Source: Izhakiella australiensis (GTDB lineage: Bacteria > Pseudomonadota > Gammaproteobacteria > Enterobacterales > Enterobacteriaceae). From it: 64,000 nucleotides of DNA. The notes below the pieces were generated by a model, which searched no databases, had not been told where the DNA came from, and was given only the letters and a program-made list of their open reading frames with translations. Positions 17,810-26,282 of the stretch are shown in pieces. The position numbers and the translations under genes were made by a program. Within the stretch, counting starts at the first letter, position 1. Every line of letters begins with the position of its first letter. Location of the stretch: the NCBI RefSeq assembly GCF_002006995.1, contig NZ_MRUL01000001.1, positions 658,811 through 722,810 on the forward strand, in the 5' to 3' direction.

Positions 17810-19420
17810 ATGAAAAAAATAGCCATTATTGGTAGCAGTGGAGGAAATCTTTATAACCTCGGCGGCGCCGACCCGGAGAAGCTACTGGGCGAAATCTATG
17901 CTCAGTGTGAGTCAGCGGGGTTTGAAGTGAGCGCCGTTCAGTTCATTGCCGCTGACGCTTCTATGGATAATGCCAGGCCGACTACCGCTGCGGGTGTTTA
18001 TACCCTGTCGGAAGGGCGTGGAACGAAAGCCAAAAGAACTTACCACGGCAAATTAGCTGATGTTAATGGAGCGGTTAAGGATACGGACGCCAAAATTGCA
18101 GAAGATATCCGCAATGGCAACATTGATGGGTTGATTGTGATGAGCGCCGACCCAGGGCGCGCAAATATTGAGGTGTTCAGAGCGGCGGCTGAAACGAAAG
18201 TACCGATCGTAGGCACTGGCGGCACCTCAATGGCAATGATTGCGGCATCAGGCGCAAAAGTTGTTGCGACGTCGGGAACCACCGGCACCACCAGCCGCAC
18301 CCGTGCGGTGTCTTTTGTTGCCTCACTGGCCAAACACTGGGGTATGAAATATCGCCCTGATTTAGGCGGCGCAAGCGCGGCCGGTTCAGGTTCAGGTTCA
18401 GGTTCAGGTAAAAGCTTATTTAAGCGCATTAATATCCGCAGCATCATGATCCCGGCATTACCGGGCTTTATCGCGATGGCGATTGTGCTGGCTGCCAGCC
18501 ATATTCCGGGCCTCGAAAAGCTTAACGACATTTTTGAAATCTTACTGAAAGGGCTCCCCGTTCTGGTCGCTGTGCTGGCGGCAAAGCAGGTTTCAGAACT
18601 GGATGAAGTTTCAATCGTATCCGGTATTGTCGCCGGGGTTCTCTCCGTTGAAGGGGGCTTGATCGGCGGCATAATCGGTGGCTTGCTCGCCGGTATCTTT
18701 GTTCGCTATCTGTTCGAACTTTGCCTGAACTGGCGATTCCCGATGACCACCGTCAACATTGTAGCCGGCGGAATTTCCGGACTTGCTGCGGGCCTGATTA
18801 TGCATTACCTGCTCAGCCCGCTGGCGCTGATGGCCGGTGATTACATCAAGCTTGGCATTTCAGCGACGCTTGCTTACAGCCCTATTCTGGCGGGTCTGCT
18901 CGCCGGTTTGGTTATCTGGCCTGCAATCCTTGCCGGGGTTTATCACGCGGTTATTCTTCCGCTGGTGCTGCTTGAGATGGAAAAGTCAGGCTTCAGTTTC
19001 CTGGGGGCCGTAGATATGGTTGGTCTGGTCATGGTCGCTGCGGGTATCAATCTTGCCAATATTATTGCGCCGCGTGAAAGAAGCGAAGCTGCCGTCGCCA
19101 CCCCAGGCCTGCTGATTAATCTTGGGTTTGGCACCTTTGTCGAATCGGCTTATCCCTTTATGTTTGCTAATAAAGTTGTCTTCATCTCGGCAATTATATT
19201 TTCAGGCTTAGGCGGCATGTTACTGGGTTATTTTAACGTAATGGGCGTGGCCTATGTACCTGCCTTTGTCTCGCCGTTTATGTCAAATAATGCATTAAAG
19301 ATGGGCATTGTAATGGCAATAGTCATGGTTCTCACCTGTATCGCTACCGTTATTGCAAATCGTTTCAAAGCCATCGTTAAAAATCAGCCGTCACCACAGG
19401 TCACTCAGTCAATTAAATAA
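17810..19420 (+). CDS. Two-domain PTS EIIC-like membrane protein with soluble N-terminal domain
   Basis: 536 residues. The first 185 form a soluble alpha/beta domain that begins IAIIGSSGGNLYNLGG and has a GTGGTSMAMIAASGAKVVATSGTTG segment suggesting a phosphate or sugar-phosphate site; I do not recognise its family. A Gly-Ser linker (residues 192-200) joins it to about ten membrane segments resembling the EIIC part of the glucose/sucrose PTS class (GIVAGVLSVEGGLIGGIIGG, AYPFMFANKVVFISAIIFSGLGG). No EIIB cysteine domain or EIIA is encoded nearby. Next genes are a TIM-barrel protein, a HAD phosphatase and a DeoR regulator. A sugar transporter is likely; whether it phosphorylates is unknown. Confidence 0.7.
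   Translation: MKKIAIIGSSGGNLYNLGGADPEKLLGEIYAQCESAGFEVSAVQFIAADASMDNARPTTAAGVYTLSEGRGTKAKRTYHGKLADVNGAVKDTDAKIAEDIRNGNIDGLIVMSADPGRANIEVFRAAAETKVPIVGTGGTSMAMIAASGAKVVATSGTTGTTSRTRAVSFVASLAKHWGMKYRPDLGGASAAGSGSGSGSGKSLFKRINIRSIMIPALPGFIAMAIVLAASHIPGLEKLNDIFEILLKGLPVLVAVLAAKQVSELDEVSIVSGIVAGVLSVEGGLIGGIIGGLLAGIFVRYLFELCLNWRFPMTTVNIVAGGISGLAAGLIMHYLLSPLALMAGDYIKLGISATLAYSPILAGLLAGLVIWPAILAGVYHAVILPLVLLEMEKSGFSFLGAVDMVGLVMVAAGINLANIIAPRERSEAAVATPGLLINLGFGTFVESAYPFMFANKVVFISAIIFSGLGGMLLGYFNVMGVAYVPAFVSPFMSNNALKMGIVMAIVMVLTCIATVIANRFKAIVKNQPSPQVTQSIK
18383..18409 (+). repeat. Hexanucleotide tandem repeat coding a Gly-Ser linker
   Basis: Four exact copies of GGTTCA followed by GGT lie in frame and code GSGSGSGSG between the soluble and membrane halves of the gene at 17810. 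The identity at DNA level, including the rarer TCA serine codon, suggests slipped-strand expansion rather than selection on protein alone. Confidence 0.85.
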
Positions 19421-19445
19421 CTCACCAGCCATAAAGAGGTAAATT

Positions 19446-20285
19446 ATGTTTAAAGGTGATATGAATAAAAAGCGCGCCGCAGCCATTTTGAAAGTTAAAG
19501 ACGCCATTGCGTTACATGGCGGTCAGACAATTTTAAGTACCGGCATTACTGGCGATGATGCGCGTCTTGCAAAAGCGGTTTGTGACGCGGGCGTGAAGCT
19601 GCTGGAACCCAACCACCCCGCGTTGGCACTGGCGCGCGGTCACCGTGGCGTAACTAACATGCACGCCGCAGAGCAGATCCGCCATGAGATTTCGAATAGC
19701 CAAATGGCAGAAGCCTGCAAGGGTGTGCGTAATGTTGTTGCCGACGATGTATTCATCACCGTTGGTATCTCCGGCGGCTTTACTGAGACGCTGCCAGTTC
19801 CGCTGTCTGATGAACACATTCTGGAAATCGCCCGTTCCGGCGCTGACGGCCTGCATACGCATAAGTCTGATTGGGACGATCTGAAGGCATTGGTTGAGCT
19901 GGCCCATAAATATGGTCTGACCGTGGATGCCTATATTGGTCATCCTGATGATCTTCACACTTTCGGCCTGCCGGCGCGGACGCCGGAAGAGGTCGCCCAG
20001 GTGGCAAAACGTATGCAGGACATTGGCGTAGACATGATCGGTCTGATGACGGGGATGAGTTACGAAGGCGTCGCGGCAGGCGACATTCCGCAGATTATCA
20101 AAGATCGCCTGCATGCGCTGGTTAACGCCGTTGAGGTGCCTACGCTGGCTGAAGGCGGCATTAATCTGCGCAATGCTCAGGCATTTCGTGATACCGGCGT
20201 CAATATTCTGGTGGTGGGTACGGCTATCGATAACATGGTTCAGGCTGCGGCTAAAGACGCCGTTCTCCCCTTCATTCAGCACTAG
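19446..20285 (+). CDS. Unassigned TIM-barrel protein of the sugar operon
   Basis: 279 residues, 25 bp behind the EIIC-like gene with an AAGAGG ribosome site. The pattern is a phosphate-binding (beta/alpha)8 barrel: strands AGVKLLEPNHPA, DVFITVGISGG, GLTVDAYIGH, DMIGLMTGM, and a C-terminal phosphate site AEGGINLRNAQ...VVGTAI like those in epimerases and aldolases. I cannot name the family or reaction. The product probably acts on the sugar-phosphate made or imported by the neighbouring transporter. Confidence 0.7.
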   Translation: MFKGDMNKKRAAAILKVKDAIALHGGQTILSTGITGDDARLAKAVCDAGVKLLEPNHPALALARGHRGVTNMHAAEQIRHEISNSQMAEACKGVRNVVADDVFITVGISGGFTETLPVPLSDEHILEIARSGADGLHTHKSDWDDLKALVELAHKYGLTVDAYIGHPDDLHTFGLPARTPEEVAQVAKRMQDIGVDMIGLMTGMSYEGVAAGDIPQIIKDRLHALVNAVEVPTLAEGGINLRNAQAFRDTGVNILVVGTAIDNMVQAAAKDAVLPFIQH

Positions 20286-20296
20286 CCCTGCGGTCC

Positions 20297-20314
20297 GGGG
20301 GCCGCGGCCCCCTT
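20297..20314 (+). terminator. Intercistronic G+C palindrome
   Basis: GGGGGCC-GC-GGCCCCC (20297-20312) is a 16-bp perfect palindrome followed by only TT. It lies 11 bp after the TIM-barrel gene and 17 bp before the HAD gene. It may be a weak terminator or an mRNA-stabilising hairpin that lowers expression of the phosphatase and regulator relative to the first two genes. Confidence 0.5.
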
Positions 20315-20329
20315 GGGAGATCAATCATT

Positions 20330-21142
20330 ATGAAGTTGATTGCAATTGATATGGACGGAACATTACTGAATTCCGCTGGCCATATTTCTGCTGAGAATCG
20401 GCAGGGACTGGAGGATTTTGTCAGGACATTTAACGGCGTCATTGCGGTTTGCTCAGCCCGTCCTTTAGTGACGCTGTTCAGACTGCTGGCTGACCAGCAG
20501 GTACTTCACCTTGTGCGTTACATCGCCGGTTTCAATGGTTGTCAACTTTTTGATAATGAAGAAAATAAGATTGTTTTTGAACGTCTGATGACCTCTGTAG
20601 AAGTTTGCGATGTAAATTCAGGGGTCAATTTGAATCACTATGCACACCATTTTTTTACCCGTAATGAAATTAAGCATTCAAACCTCAGCGGAATATCCAC
20701 GTATTCCCACTACGAAGCCAACGCTTTTGACTTACCGTTGAATTGTTATCCGCTTGCAGAAATTTATAGCTCTTCGGATATCTACAAAATCACCGTGTGC
20801 GGTGATGCATCCAGCATTCCACTTTTCCAGCAAATTATTTCGCGTCAATTACCCGATGGGCTTAGCTGTATGGCAACAGGAGAGAACTATATCGATATCC
20901 AGCCTTCAGCAATTGATAAAGGGAGCGCCATTGAACGTATTAAAGCCAACCTTAAATTAGCGACAGATGATGTTGTTGCTATTGGCGATCAGCAAAATGA
21001 TCTGCCCATGTTTAAAGCGGCAGGAACCACCATCGCAATGGATAATGCCGTTCAGATGCTCAAAGATCGGGCTGATATGATAACCTTGCACCACGATCGG
21101 CACGGCGTTGCGCACGCTATTCAGCGGTTGCTTTCAAGGTAG
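20330..21142 (+). CDS. Cof-type HAD-superfamily phosphatase
   Basis: 270 residues. Motif I DMDGTLLN (nucleophile in DxD at about residues 7-9), motif II in AVCSARP, motif III Lys in AIDKGSAI and motif IV GDQQNDLPMFKAAG give the full catalytic set, and the C2-type cap between motifs II and III marks the Cof/YbiV subfamily. It is expected to dephosphorylate a sugar phosphate in the cytoplasm, fitting its place in a sugar operon; substrate not known. Confidence 0.88.
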   Translation: MKLIAIDMDGTLLNSAGHISAENRQGLEDFVRTFNGVIAVCSARPLVTLFRLLADQQVLHLVRYIAGFNGCQLFDNEENKIVFERLMTSVEVCDVNSGVNLNHYAHHFFTRNEIKHSNLSGISTYSHYEANAFDLPLNCYPLAEIYSSSDIYKITVCGDASSIPLFQQIISRQLPDGLSCMATGENYIDIQPSAIDKGSAIERIKANLKLATDDVVAIGDQQNDLPMFKAAGTTIAMDNAVQMLKDRADMITLHHDRHGVAHAIQRLLSR

Positions 21143-21191
21143 CAAAATTGTATCGTCTGAGCGTTGCAACCCGACGAGAGAAGCCCTCTGA

Positions 21192-21947
21192 ATGAATCCA
21201 GTTTTAAGGAAAAATTACATACTTGATGCCCTGAAAAAATCAGGGGAAGTCACTGTGATTCGGCTTTCTGAAGAGCTCAATGTCACTTCAGAAACCATCC
21301 GACGCGATCTCTCGCAGCTTTCAGATGAAGGGTTGCTAACGAAAATACACGGCGGGGCGCTGAGAAAACAAATTTTTCGTGAGGATAACTTCTCCGAAAG
21401 AATGAAATTAATGCGTCCGGCTAAAGAGGTAATTGGTCAGGCTGCTATATCATTAATTTCTGCAAACGATATTATATTTATTGATTCCTGCTCTACTACG
21501 CTGATATTTTCTGCGCTTATTCCAGCGCTCCCGCTGACCGTGTTTACTAATTCATCGTTGATTGCTGAAGCAATCAAACAAAATAATCCCTACGCCAGGG
21601 TTTACGTTCTTGGCGGTGAATATAATCTTGAGTTCCGGGCAAACTTAGGTGCCGCAGTCATTGAAAAAATAACGGGGATTCGGGCTGATATTTGCTTCCT
21701 GGGCGCCGGTGGGATTAGCGAAGCAGGGGGGATACAAGTAAAAAATATTGATGAGGCTTACGTATCGAGAGCGATGATTCGCATGAGTAAGAAGAAAGTC
21801 ATACTCGCAGATCATACCAAGTTTGGCCAGGAAGGCGTCATGAGCATCGCAGCGATAGAGCAGGTTGATCACATTATCACCGATCCGCATCTCGATACCC
21901 AGATATATCGTCCCCACGACTTTCAGAATAAATTCATTATTGCCTGA
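21192..21947 (+). CDS. DeoR-family sugar regulator
   Basis: 251 residues. The N-terminal winged HTH has the DeoR signature VTVIRLSEELNVTSETIRRDLSQL, then LLTKIHGGAL, and the C-terminal sugar-phosphate-binding domain of the ribose-isomerase-like fold (FIDSCSTTLIF, TNSSLIAEAI, LGAGGIS, LADHTKFGQ). It ends the operon starting at 17810 and is the likely repressor acting on the repeat-rich region ahead of it, released by a phosphosugar intermediate. Confidence 0.9.
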   Translation: MNPVLRKNYILDALKKSGEVTVIRLSEELNVTSETIRRDLSQLSDEGLLTKIHGGALRKQIFREDNFSERMKLMRPAKEVIGQAAISLISANDIIFIDSCSTTLIFSALIPALPLTVFTNSSLIAEAIKQNNPYARVYVLGGEYNLEFRANLGAAVIEKITGIRADICFLGAGGISEAGGIQVKNIDEAYVSRAMIRMSKKKVILADHTKFGQEGVMSIAAIEQVDHIITDPHLDTQIYRPHDFQNKFIIA

Positions 21948-22046
21948 TTTCAGGCGCAGTGTTATTCCCTGATTAACGCCCCTGAACGGAGTGGCCGCCG
22001 TTAGCGGCCGTAATCTGCTTATTTCTATGCTGAAAAGATTGCGGGA

Positions 22047-23027
22047 TTATAACTGTCCCGACTTCATTGCCTCCAGAAGTGCGGTAATATATCCATAGCA
22101 ATAGCCGAAGGCGACACCGACCGGATCGCGGCCAGCGATCGTTGGCACATGATCGGGCATAATCATCCACTTATAGCCTACCTCGCGGTAGACTTTTAAT
22201 GACTGCACCATATCCATATCTCCTTCGTCAGGGAAACTTTCCATAAAGGAGAGTTTTCCGCCGCGAATATTGCGGAAATGCACGTTGAATATTTTTTCCC
22301 GGCGGCCAAACCAGCGAATAATATCATCGATTTCTTCGCGGGGATTATCCAGCATTTCGGCAATCGATCCCTGGCAGAAATTCAGTCCGTGATAGGGGTT
22401 TTCACGCATCGTGACAAACTTCTTTAGCCCCTCGACCGTGCCCAGAACGCGCGTCACGCCTTTATAGCCCGGAGGTGTGTATGGATCGTGAGGGTGACAG
22501 GCCAGGCGCACGCCGCTGCTTTGCGCGACCGGGATCACCCGTTCGAGAAAATAGTCGATGCGTTCCCAGTTCTCATCCTCAGAAAGCTGACCGGCAAGTC
22601 CCGGGGTGGCGTTGTGGTCGGCCTTTTCCCAACGCCAGGCTTCATTAAGTGAACCGCCGCGCCCGCGCTCCATTCCGGTGCGAGGGATGCCGATCAGATT
22701 GAGATTATATTTTGCTGCCGGGATACCTGCTTTGCCTATATTTTCAATCATCTGGCAGACTTTATCGATCTGCCGGTCGCGATTGGCGCCAGCCAGTAAA
22801 ATGTCAGGATAGGGGGCATCTTCAATCGGACGTGAAGACATCGGCAGCTGTATCATGTCCAGAACCAGGCCGAAGCCTTCTACTTTTTCCCGATGGCGCA
22901 AGATATCATCCAGCGACCAGCTGGCCGGGTCTCCTTTAGGGTCGGCACAAATATGTTTGATCCCAAGCTGCGCCCATACGCGAAAATCGTCGTCGTCACG
23001 GGCTTCAACCTGTGTGCCAATATACAT
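22047..23027 (-). CDS. Mannonate dehydratase-like enzyme (UxuA family)
   Basis: 326 residues, shorter than E. coli UxuA (about 394) and closer to the compact members of the family. Likely metal ligands are visible in the stretches LACHPHDP, NFCQGS, FNVHFRN and MMPDHVP. UxuA enzymes dehydrate D-mannonate to 2-keto-3-deoxygluconate in the glucuronate pathway. The gene faces an ACS-type sugar-acid transporter gene 155 bp upstream on the same strand, which supports a hexonate or hexuronate substrate. Confidence 0.82.
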   Translation of the reverse strand: MYIGTQVEARDDDDFRVWAQLGIKHICADPKGDPASWSLDDILRHREKVEGFGLVLDMIQLPMSSRPIEDAPYPDILLAGANRDRQIDKVCQMIENIGKAGIPAAKYNLNLIGIPRTGMERGRGGSLNEAWRWEKADHNATPGLAGQLSEDENWERIDYFLERVIPVAQSSGVRLACHPHDPYTPPGYKGVTRVLGTVEGLKKFVTMRENPYHGLNFCQGSIAEMLDNPREEIDDIIRWFGRREKIFNVHFRNIRGGKLSFMESFPDEGDMDMVQSLKVYREVGYKWMIMPDHVPTIAGRDPVGVAFGYCYGYITALLEAMKSGQL

Positions 23028-23182
23028 TTTGCCAGTCTCCTTGTGATTTATTGAGCGAATACGCCAGCTTAAGCCGGTGAACCTGCCAGCACCGGCGCTG
23101 GCTTTAAGTACGTGCAGAGCCGCGTAAACATCCAGTCATGTGTCGTTGTAACCGTCGTCTGATTGGCTGTCCGCTTTGCTTT

Positions 23183-24520
23183 TCATACGTGGCGCTTAGC
23201 GTTGGTTCTCTCGGGGGCTGAATACTCCGGCTGACCAGGTGTACGGGTTGTTTTGGTAAAAAACAGCGTAATAGCGGCTAAAACCGAAATGGCGCTGAGT
23301 ATATACAGGCCTGCCGTTGTGCTGCCGGTGGTCTGCTGCAGCACGCCAAAAACCGTCGGCGCAAAGAAGCCACCCAGATTGCCCAATGAGTTAATCAGCG
23401 CAATGCCCGGCGCGACGATAGATGTCGGCAGCTGACTTTGCGGTATTGGCCAGAACAGCACGGCGCTGGATTTTGTACCGATACAGACAATGCACAGGGA
23501 CACTAAACCAAACCACGGATTGTCGATGGTACACAGACAGGTGCCTAGCGCAGCAACAATCAGCGCCAGCGCCAAAATGGTTTCACGATTACCGCGAAAA
23601 CGATCGCTGACGCGCCCAAGGATATTGATAGAGATGATGGCGCAAATCCAGGGGACTGAATTCAGCAGGCCGATTTGAAATGGCGATAGGCCCTGAATCC
23701 GACCGATAATTTCCGGTTGCCAGAACACCAGGGTGTAACCGGTCATGCACATAACAAAGAACAGGAAGCAAAGGTAAGCCATTTTGCCGTCGGTGATCAG
23801 CTTCCAACGCGATTTTTCGCCGCTATGCAGATCGCGCGAACTGGCTTCCTCCTGCAATGCCAAACTTAGCGCCTGCTTTTCTTCTGTGCTCAGCCATTTG
23901 GCTTCCTCGGGCCTGGATACCAGTATGAAAGCCGCGACAATGCCAACCAGTATCGATAGCGCCCCTTCAATAAACAGTACCCACTGCCAGCCTGGTAATC
24001 CCATGAAGTCATGAAGTTCCAGCAGGCCGCCGGTTACCGGCCCCGAGAGCAGATAGGCGGCTGCCGACCCCGTAAGGATCAGCGCGGTAGCGCGTCCGCG
24101 GTAAACATTGGGTACCCATTTCCGAAAATAGAACAGGATCCCCGGAAAGAATCCGGCTTCGGCAACGCCGAGTAAAAACCGCAGGATGTAGAATTGCATC
24201 GGGGTGGTGACAAAGCCCATGGCTAAAACCACCGCGCCCCAGGTGATCATAATGCGTGTTAACCAGACGCGCGCACCGTATTTATCCATCAACATATTGC
24301 TGGGGACTTCAAACAGCGCGTAGCCAATGAAAAACAGCCCTGCGCCGAAGCCAAATGCGGCAGTGCTGATTCCCACGTCTGTTTCAAGACTGTGTTTGAT
24401 AAATCCGATATTCGTGCGGTCAATTTGGTTAATAATCAACATCAGCACCAGCATCGGAATAGTGCGGGCAAAGAATTTGCGATTAGCACTCCTTACCGCT
24501 TTATTTTCATGACCGTTCAT
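23183..24520 (-). CDS. MFS transporter, anion:cation symporter (ACS) family, copy 1
   Basis: 445 residues with 12 membrane segments. Family signs include NQIDRTNIGF in segment 1, LLGVAEAGFFPG in segment 4, LFFIGYALFEVPSNMLMDKYG in segment 2 and FRKWVPNVYRGRATA. Relatives carry hexuronates, galactarate, phthalate or tartrate in with protons. It lies upstream of the mannonate dehydratase-like gene and probably brings in its substrate. Confidence 0.9.
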   Translation of the reverse strand: MNGHENKAVRSANRKFFARTIPMLVLMLIINQIDRTNIGFIKHSLETDVGISTAAFGFGAGLFFIGYALFEVPSNMLMDKYGARVWLTRIMITWGAVVLAMGFVTTPMQFYILRFLLGVAEAGFFPGILFYFRKWVPNVYRGRATALILTGSAAAYLLSGPVTGGLLELHDFMGLPGWQWVLFIEGALSILVGIVAAFILVSRPEEAKWLSTEEKQALSLALQEEASSRDLHSGEKSRWKLITDGKMAYLCFLFFVMCMTGYTLVFWQPEIIGRIQGLSPFQIGLLNSVPWICAIISINILGRVSDRFRGNRETILALALIVAALGTCLCTIDNPWFGLVSLCIVCIGTKSSAVLFWPIPQSQLPTSIVAPGIALINSLGNLGGFFAPTVFGVLQQTTGSTTAGLYILSAISVLAAITLFFTKTTRTPGQPEYSAPERTNAKRHV

Positions 24521-24918
24521 AGCGATCCCTTTGTGTTGAAGTTAGGTACCACAGCGCTCCTAAAGTTAAGGTTGAAGCGGAAACTTGTCATTGTGCAGCT
24601 GCCTAATTATTGGTCGTTATCAGATCTGGGTTCCAAATTATTTCATTTATTATCAATTAGATAGTTGGTGTGCATATGCATAATTCGGTAAGGCGCAATT
24701 ATCGAGGTTGTGACAAGTTTGGAGGGTGTCTCACAGTTTACTTTCTGTTGAATTGATTGTTATCCGCTAATCAGATTGAAAATCTGAACAGCTGGCATCA
24801 GGGGATATTTATGGAGGGAAATCTGTCACGTGGTGCGGATATCTATGACTGCAATAAATCAGACGCGATAAGATTTTATGTTATCGCGTCCGGGTATCAT
24901 TAAATATTAGCGCGTGGC
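24521..24918. other. Intergenic region between the two transporter operons
   Basis: 398 bp with no supported gene. It must contain the minus-strand promoter for the transporter ending at 23183. Near its right end GACGCGATAA (24862-24871) and TTATCGCGTC (24881-24890) form a perfect 10-bp stem with a 9-base loop, 28 bp past the stop of the second transporter gene; without a U-run it is a terminator or operator candidate. Confidence 0.5.
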
Positions 24919-26262
24919 TCAGGCATCGTTTCTTTTTCTCAGCCCGGTTTTTGCAGCAAATACCAGCATGGTTAACAGACTGATGGAGAGCATGATGATG
25001 TTCACAACTAATCCGGTACCAAAATCACCGGTCAGGTCTTTGACATAGCCCATTGCCGTAGGGCCAAAAAAGCCGCCCAGATTTCCAATGGAGTTGATAA
25101 CGGCAATACCGCCGGCCGCTGCCGGTCCCACCATAAACAGCGGCGGCACTGACCAGAAGACGGGTAAAACCGCAAACAATCCCGCAGATGCCATCGTTAA
25201 CCCGACGATGTTCAATAATGCCCCTTTGCTGAAAGCGGTGAGCGTCACTCCCGCAATCGCCAGAATCAGCGGCGCGATAGTATGGAAGACACGTTCATTG
25301 TGGCGATCGGAGCGTTTTCCCCACCATAATAGTGCTATCACCGCTGCAATATAAGGGATCACAGAAAGAAAACCGGTGGCAATAAACGAGAATCCGGCGC
25401 TTTTAATCAACTGCGGCAGCCAGAAATTGACCGTGGCGTTGGTCATTGAAATTCCCAGAAAGATCAGCGCCAGGCTTAATACGATGGGATGGAAAAAGAT
25501 GCGCGATACCTGAACGCGGGAGTGGTTTTCACGCTGCTTCAGGTCGACATTAAGCGCATCACGTGCCGCCTGTTTTTCCTGCGAGGTTAGCCACTTCACG
25601 TCCTCTATTTTTTCCGGCAGACGGAAGAGCACGAGGATGCCCAGAACAACAGCCGGTAGCGCCTCAATAACAAATAACCATTGCCATCCTTCAAGCCCAT
25701 GATGGGCGCCTCCGGTAAGAATCAGCCCGGAAACCGGCCCGCCAATTATTGTCGCCAGCGGATTGGATAACAGCAGCAAGCCAATTATTTGTGCCCGGCG
25801 TTTATTAGGAAACCATTGGGTTAAATAATAGAGAATTCCCGGATAAAACCCGGCTTCTGCTGCGCCTAAAAGAAAGCGCAGCGCCAGAAACGAATTGGCA
25901 TCCCAGACAAAAGCCGTACAGGCGGAAAGTATTCCCCAGGTTATCATAATGCGTGCAATCCAGCGGCGGGCGCCAACGCGCGCTAAGATAAGATTGCTTG
26001 GTACTTCAAAAATAAAATAACTAATAAAGAAAATACCGCTACCCAGCCCAAAGGCGGTTGCCGATAAGCCGATATCTTCGCGCATGGTCAACGCCGCAAA
26101 GCCGACGTTAACCCGGTCAAGAAACGCGGCGAAATAACACAACACTAAAAACGGCAATAACCTTAAAGCAATTTTGTTGAATGTTTTCTTCGTTACTTCG
26201 TTTTCGGGTTGTGCATTGGTCGATGATCTGTTCTCAGAGGCCAACGAGGTTTCATGTGACAT
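24919..26262 (-). CDS. MFS transporter, ACS family, copy 2 (sulfatase-linked)
   Basis: 447 residues, 12 membrane segments, same subfamily as copy 1 (FLDRVNVGFAALTM, GIFFISYFIFEVPSNLIL, LGAAEAGFYPGILYYL, SNPLATIIGGPVSGLIL). It begins 20 bp after the sulfatase gene stop on the same strand, so the two are cotranscribed. The pairing with a sulfatase lacking a signal peptide suggests that it imports an intact sulfated organic anion. Confidence 0.9.
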   Translation of the reverse strand: MSHETSLASENRSSTNAQPENEVTKKTFNKIALRLLPFLVLCYFAAFLDRVNVGFAALTMREDIGLSATAFGLGSGIFFISYFIFEVPSNLILARVGARRWIARIMITWGILSACTAFVWDANSFLALRFLLGAAEAGFYPGILYYLTQWFPNKRRAQIIGLLLLSNPLATIIGGPVSGLILTGGAHHGLEGWQWLFVIEALPAVVLGILVLFRLPEKIEDVKWLTSQEKQAARDALNVDLKQRENHSRVQVSRIFFHPIVLSLALIFLGISMTNATVNFWLPQLIKSAGFSFIATGFLSVIPYIAAVIALLWWGKRSDRHNERVFHTIAPLILAIAGVTLTAFSKGALLNIVGLTMASAGLFAVLPVFWSVPPLFMVGPAAAGGIAVINSIGNLGGFFGPTAMGYVKDLTGDFGTGLVVNIIMLSISLLTMLVFAAKTGLRKRNDA

Positions 26263-26282
26263 GATGTTCTACCTTTTTTATT

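Noticed and set aside
18040..18672. 210-residue minus-strand frame opposite the EIIC-like gene
   Set aside because: Exact shadow of the plus-strand gene, whose motifs are clear; Pro/Ser-rich translation is an artefact.
21993..22009. GGCCGC-CGTTA-GCGGCC hairpin between DeoR and the dehydratase gene as terminator
   Set aside because: Stem is good but no U-run on either strand; not strong enough to list as a terminator.
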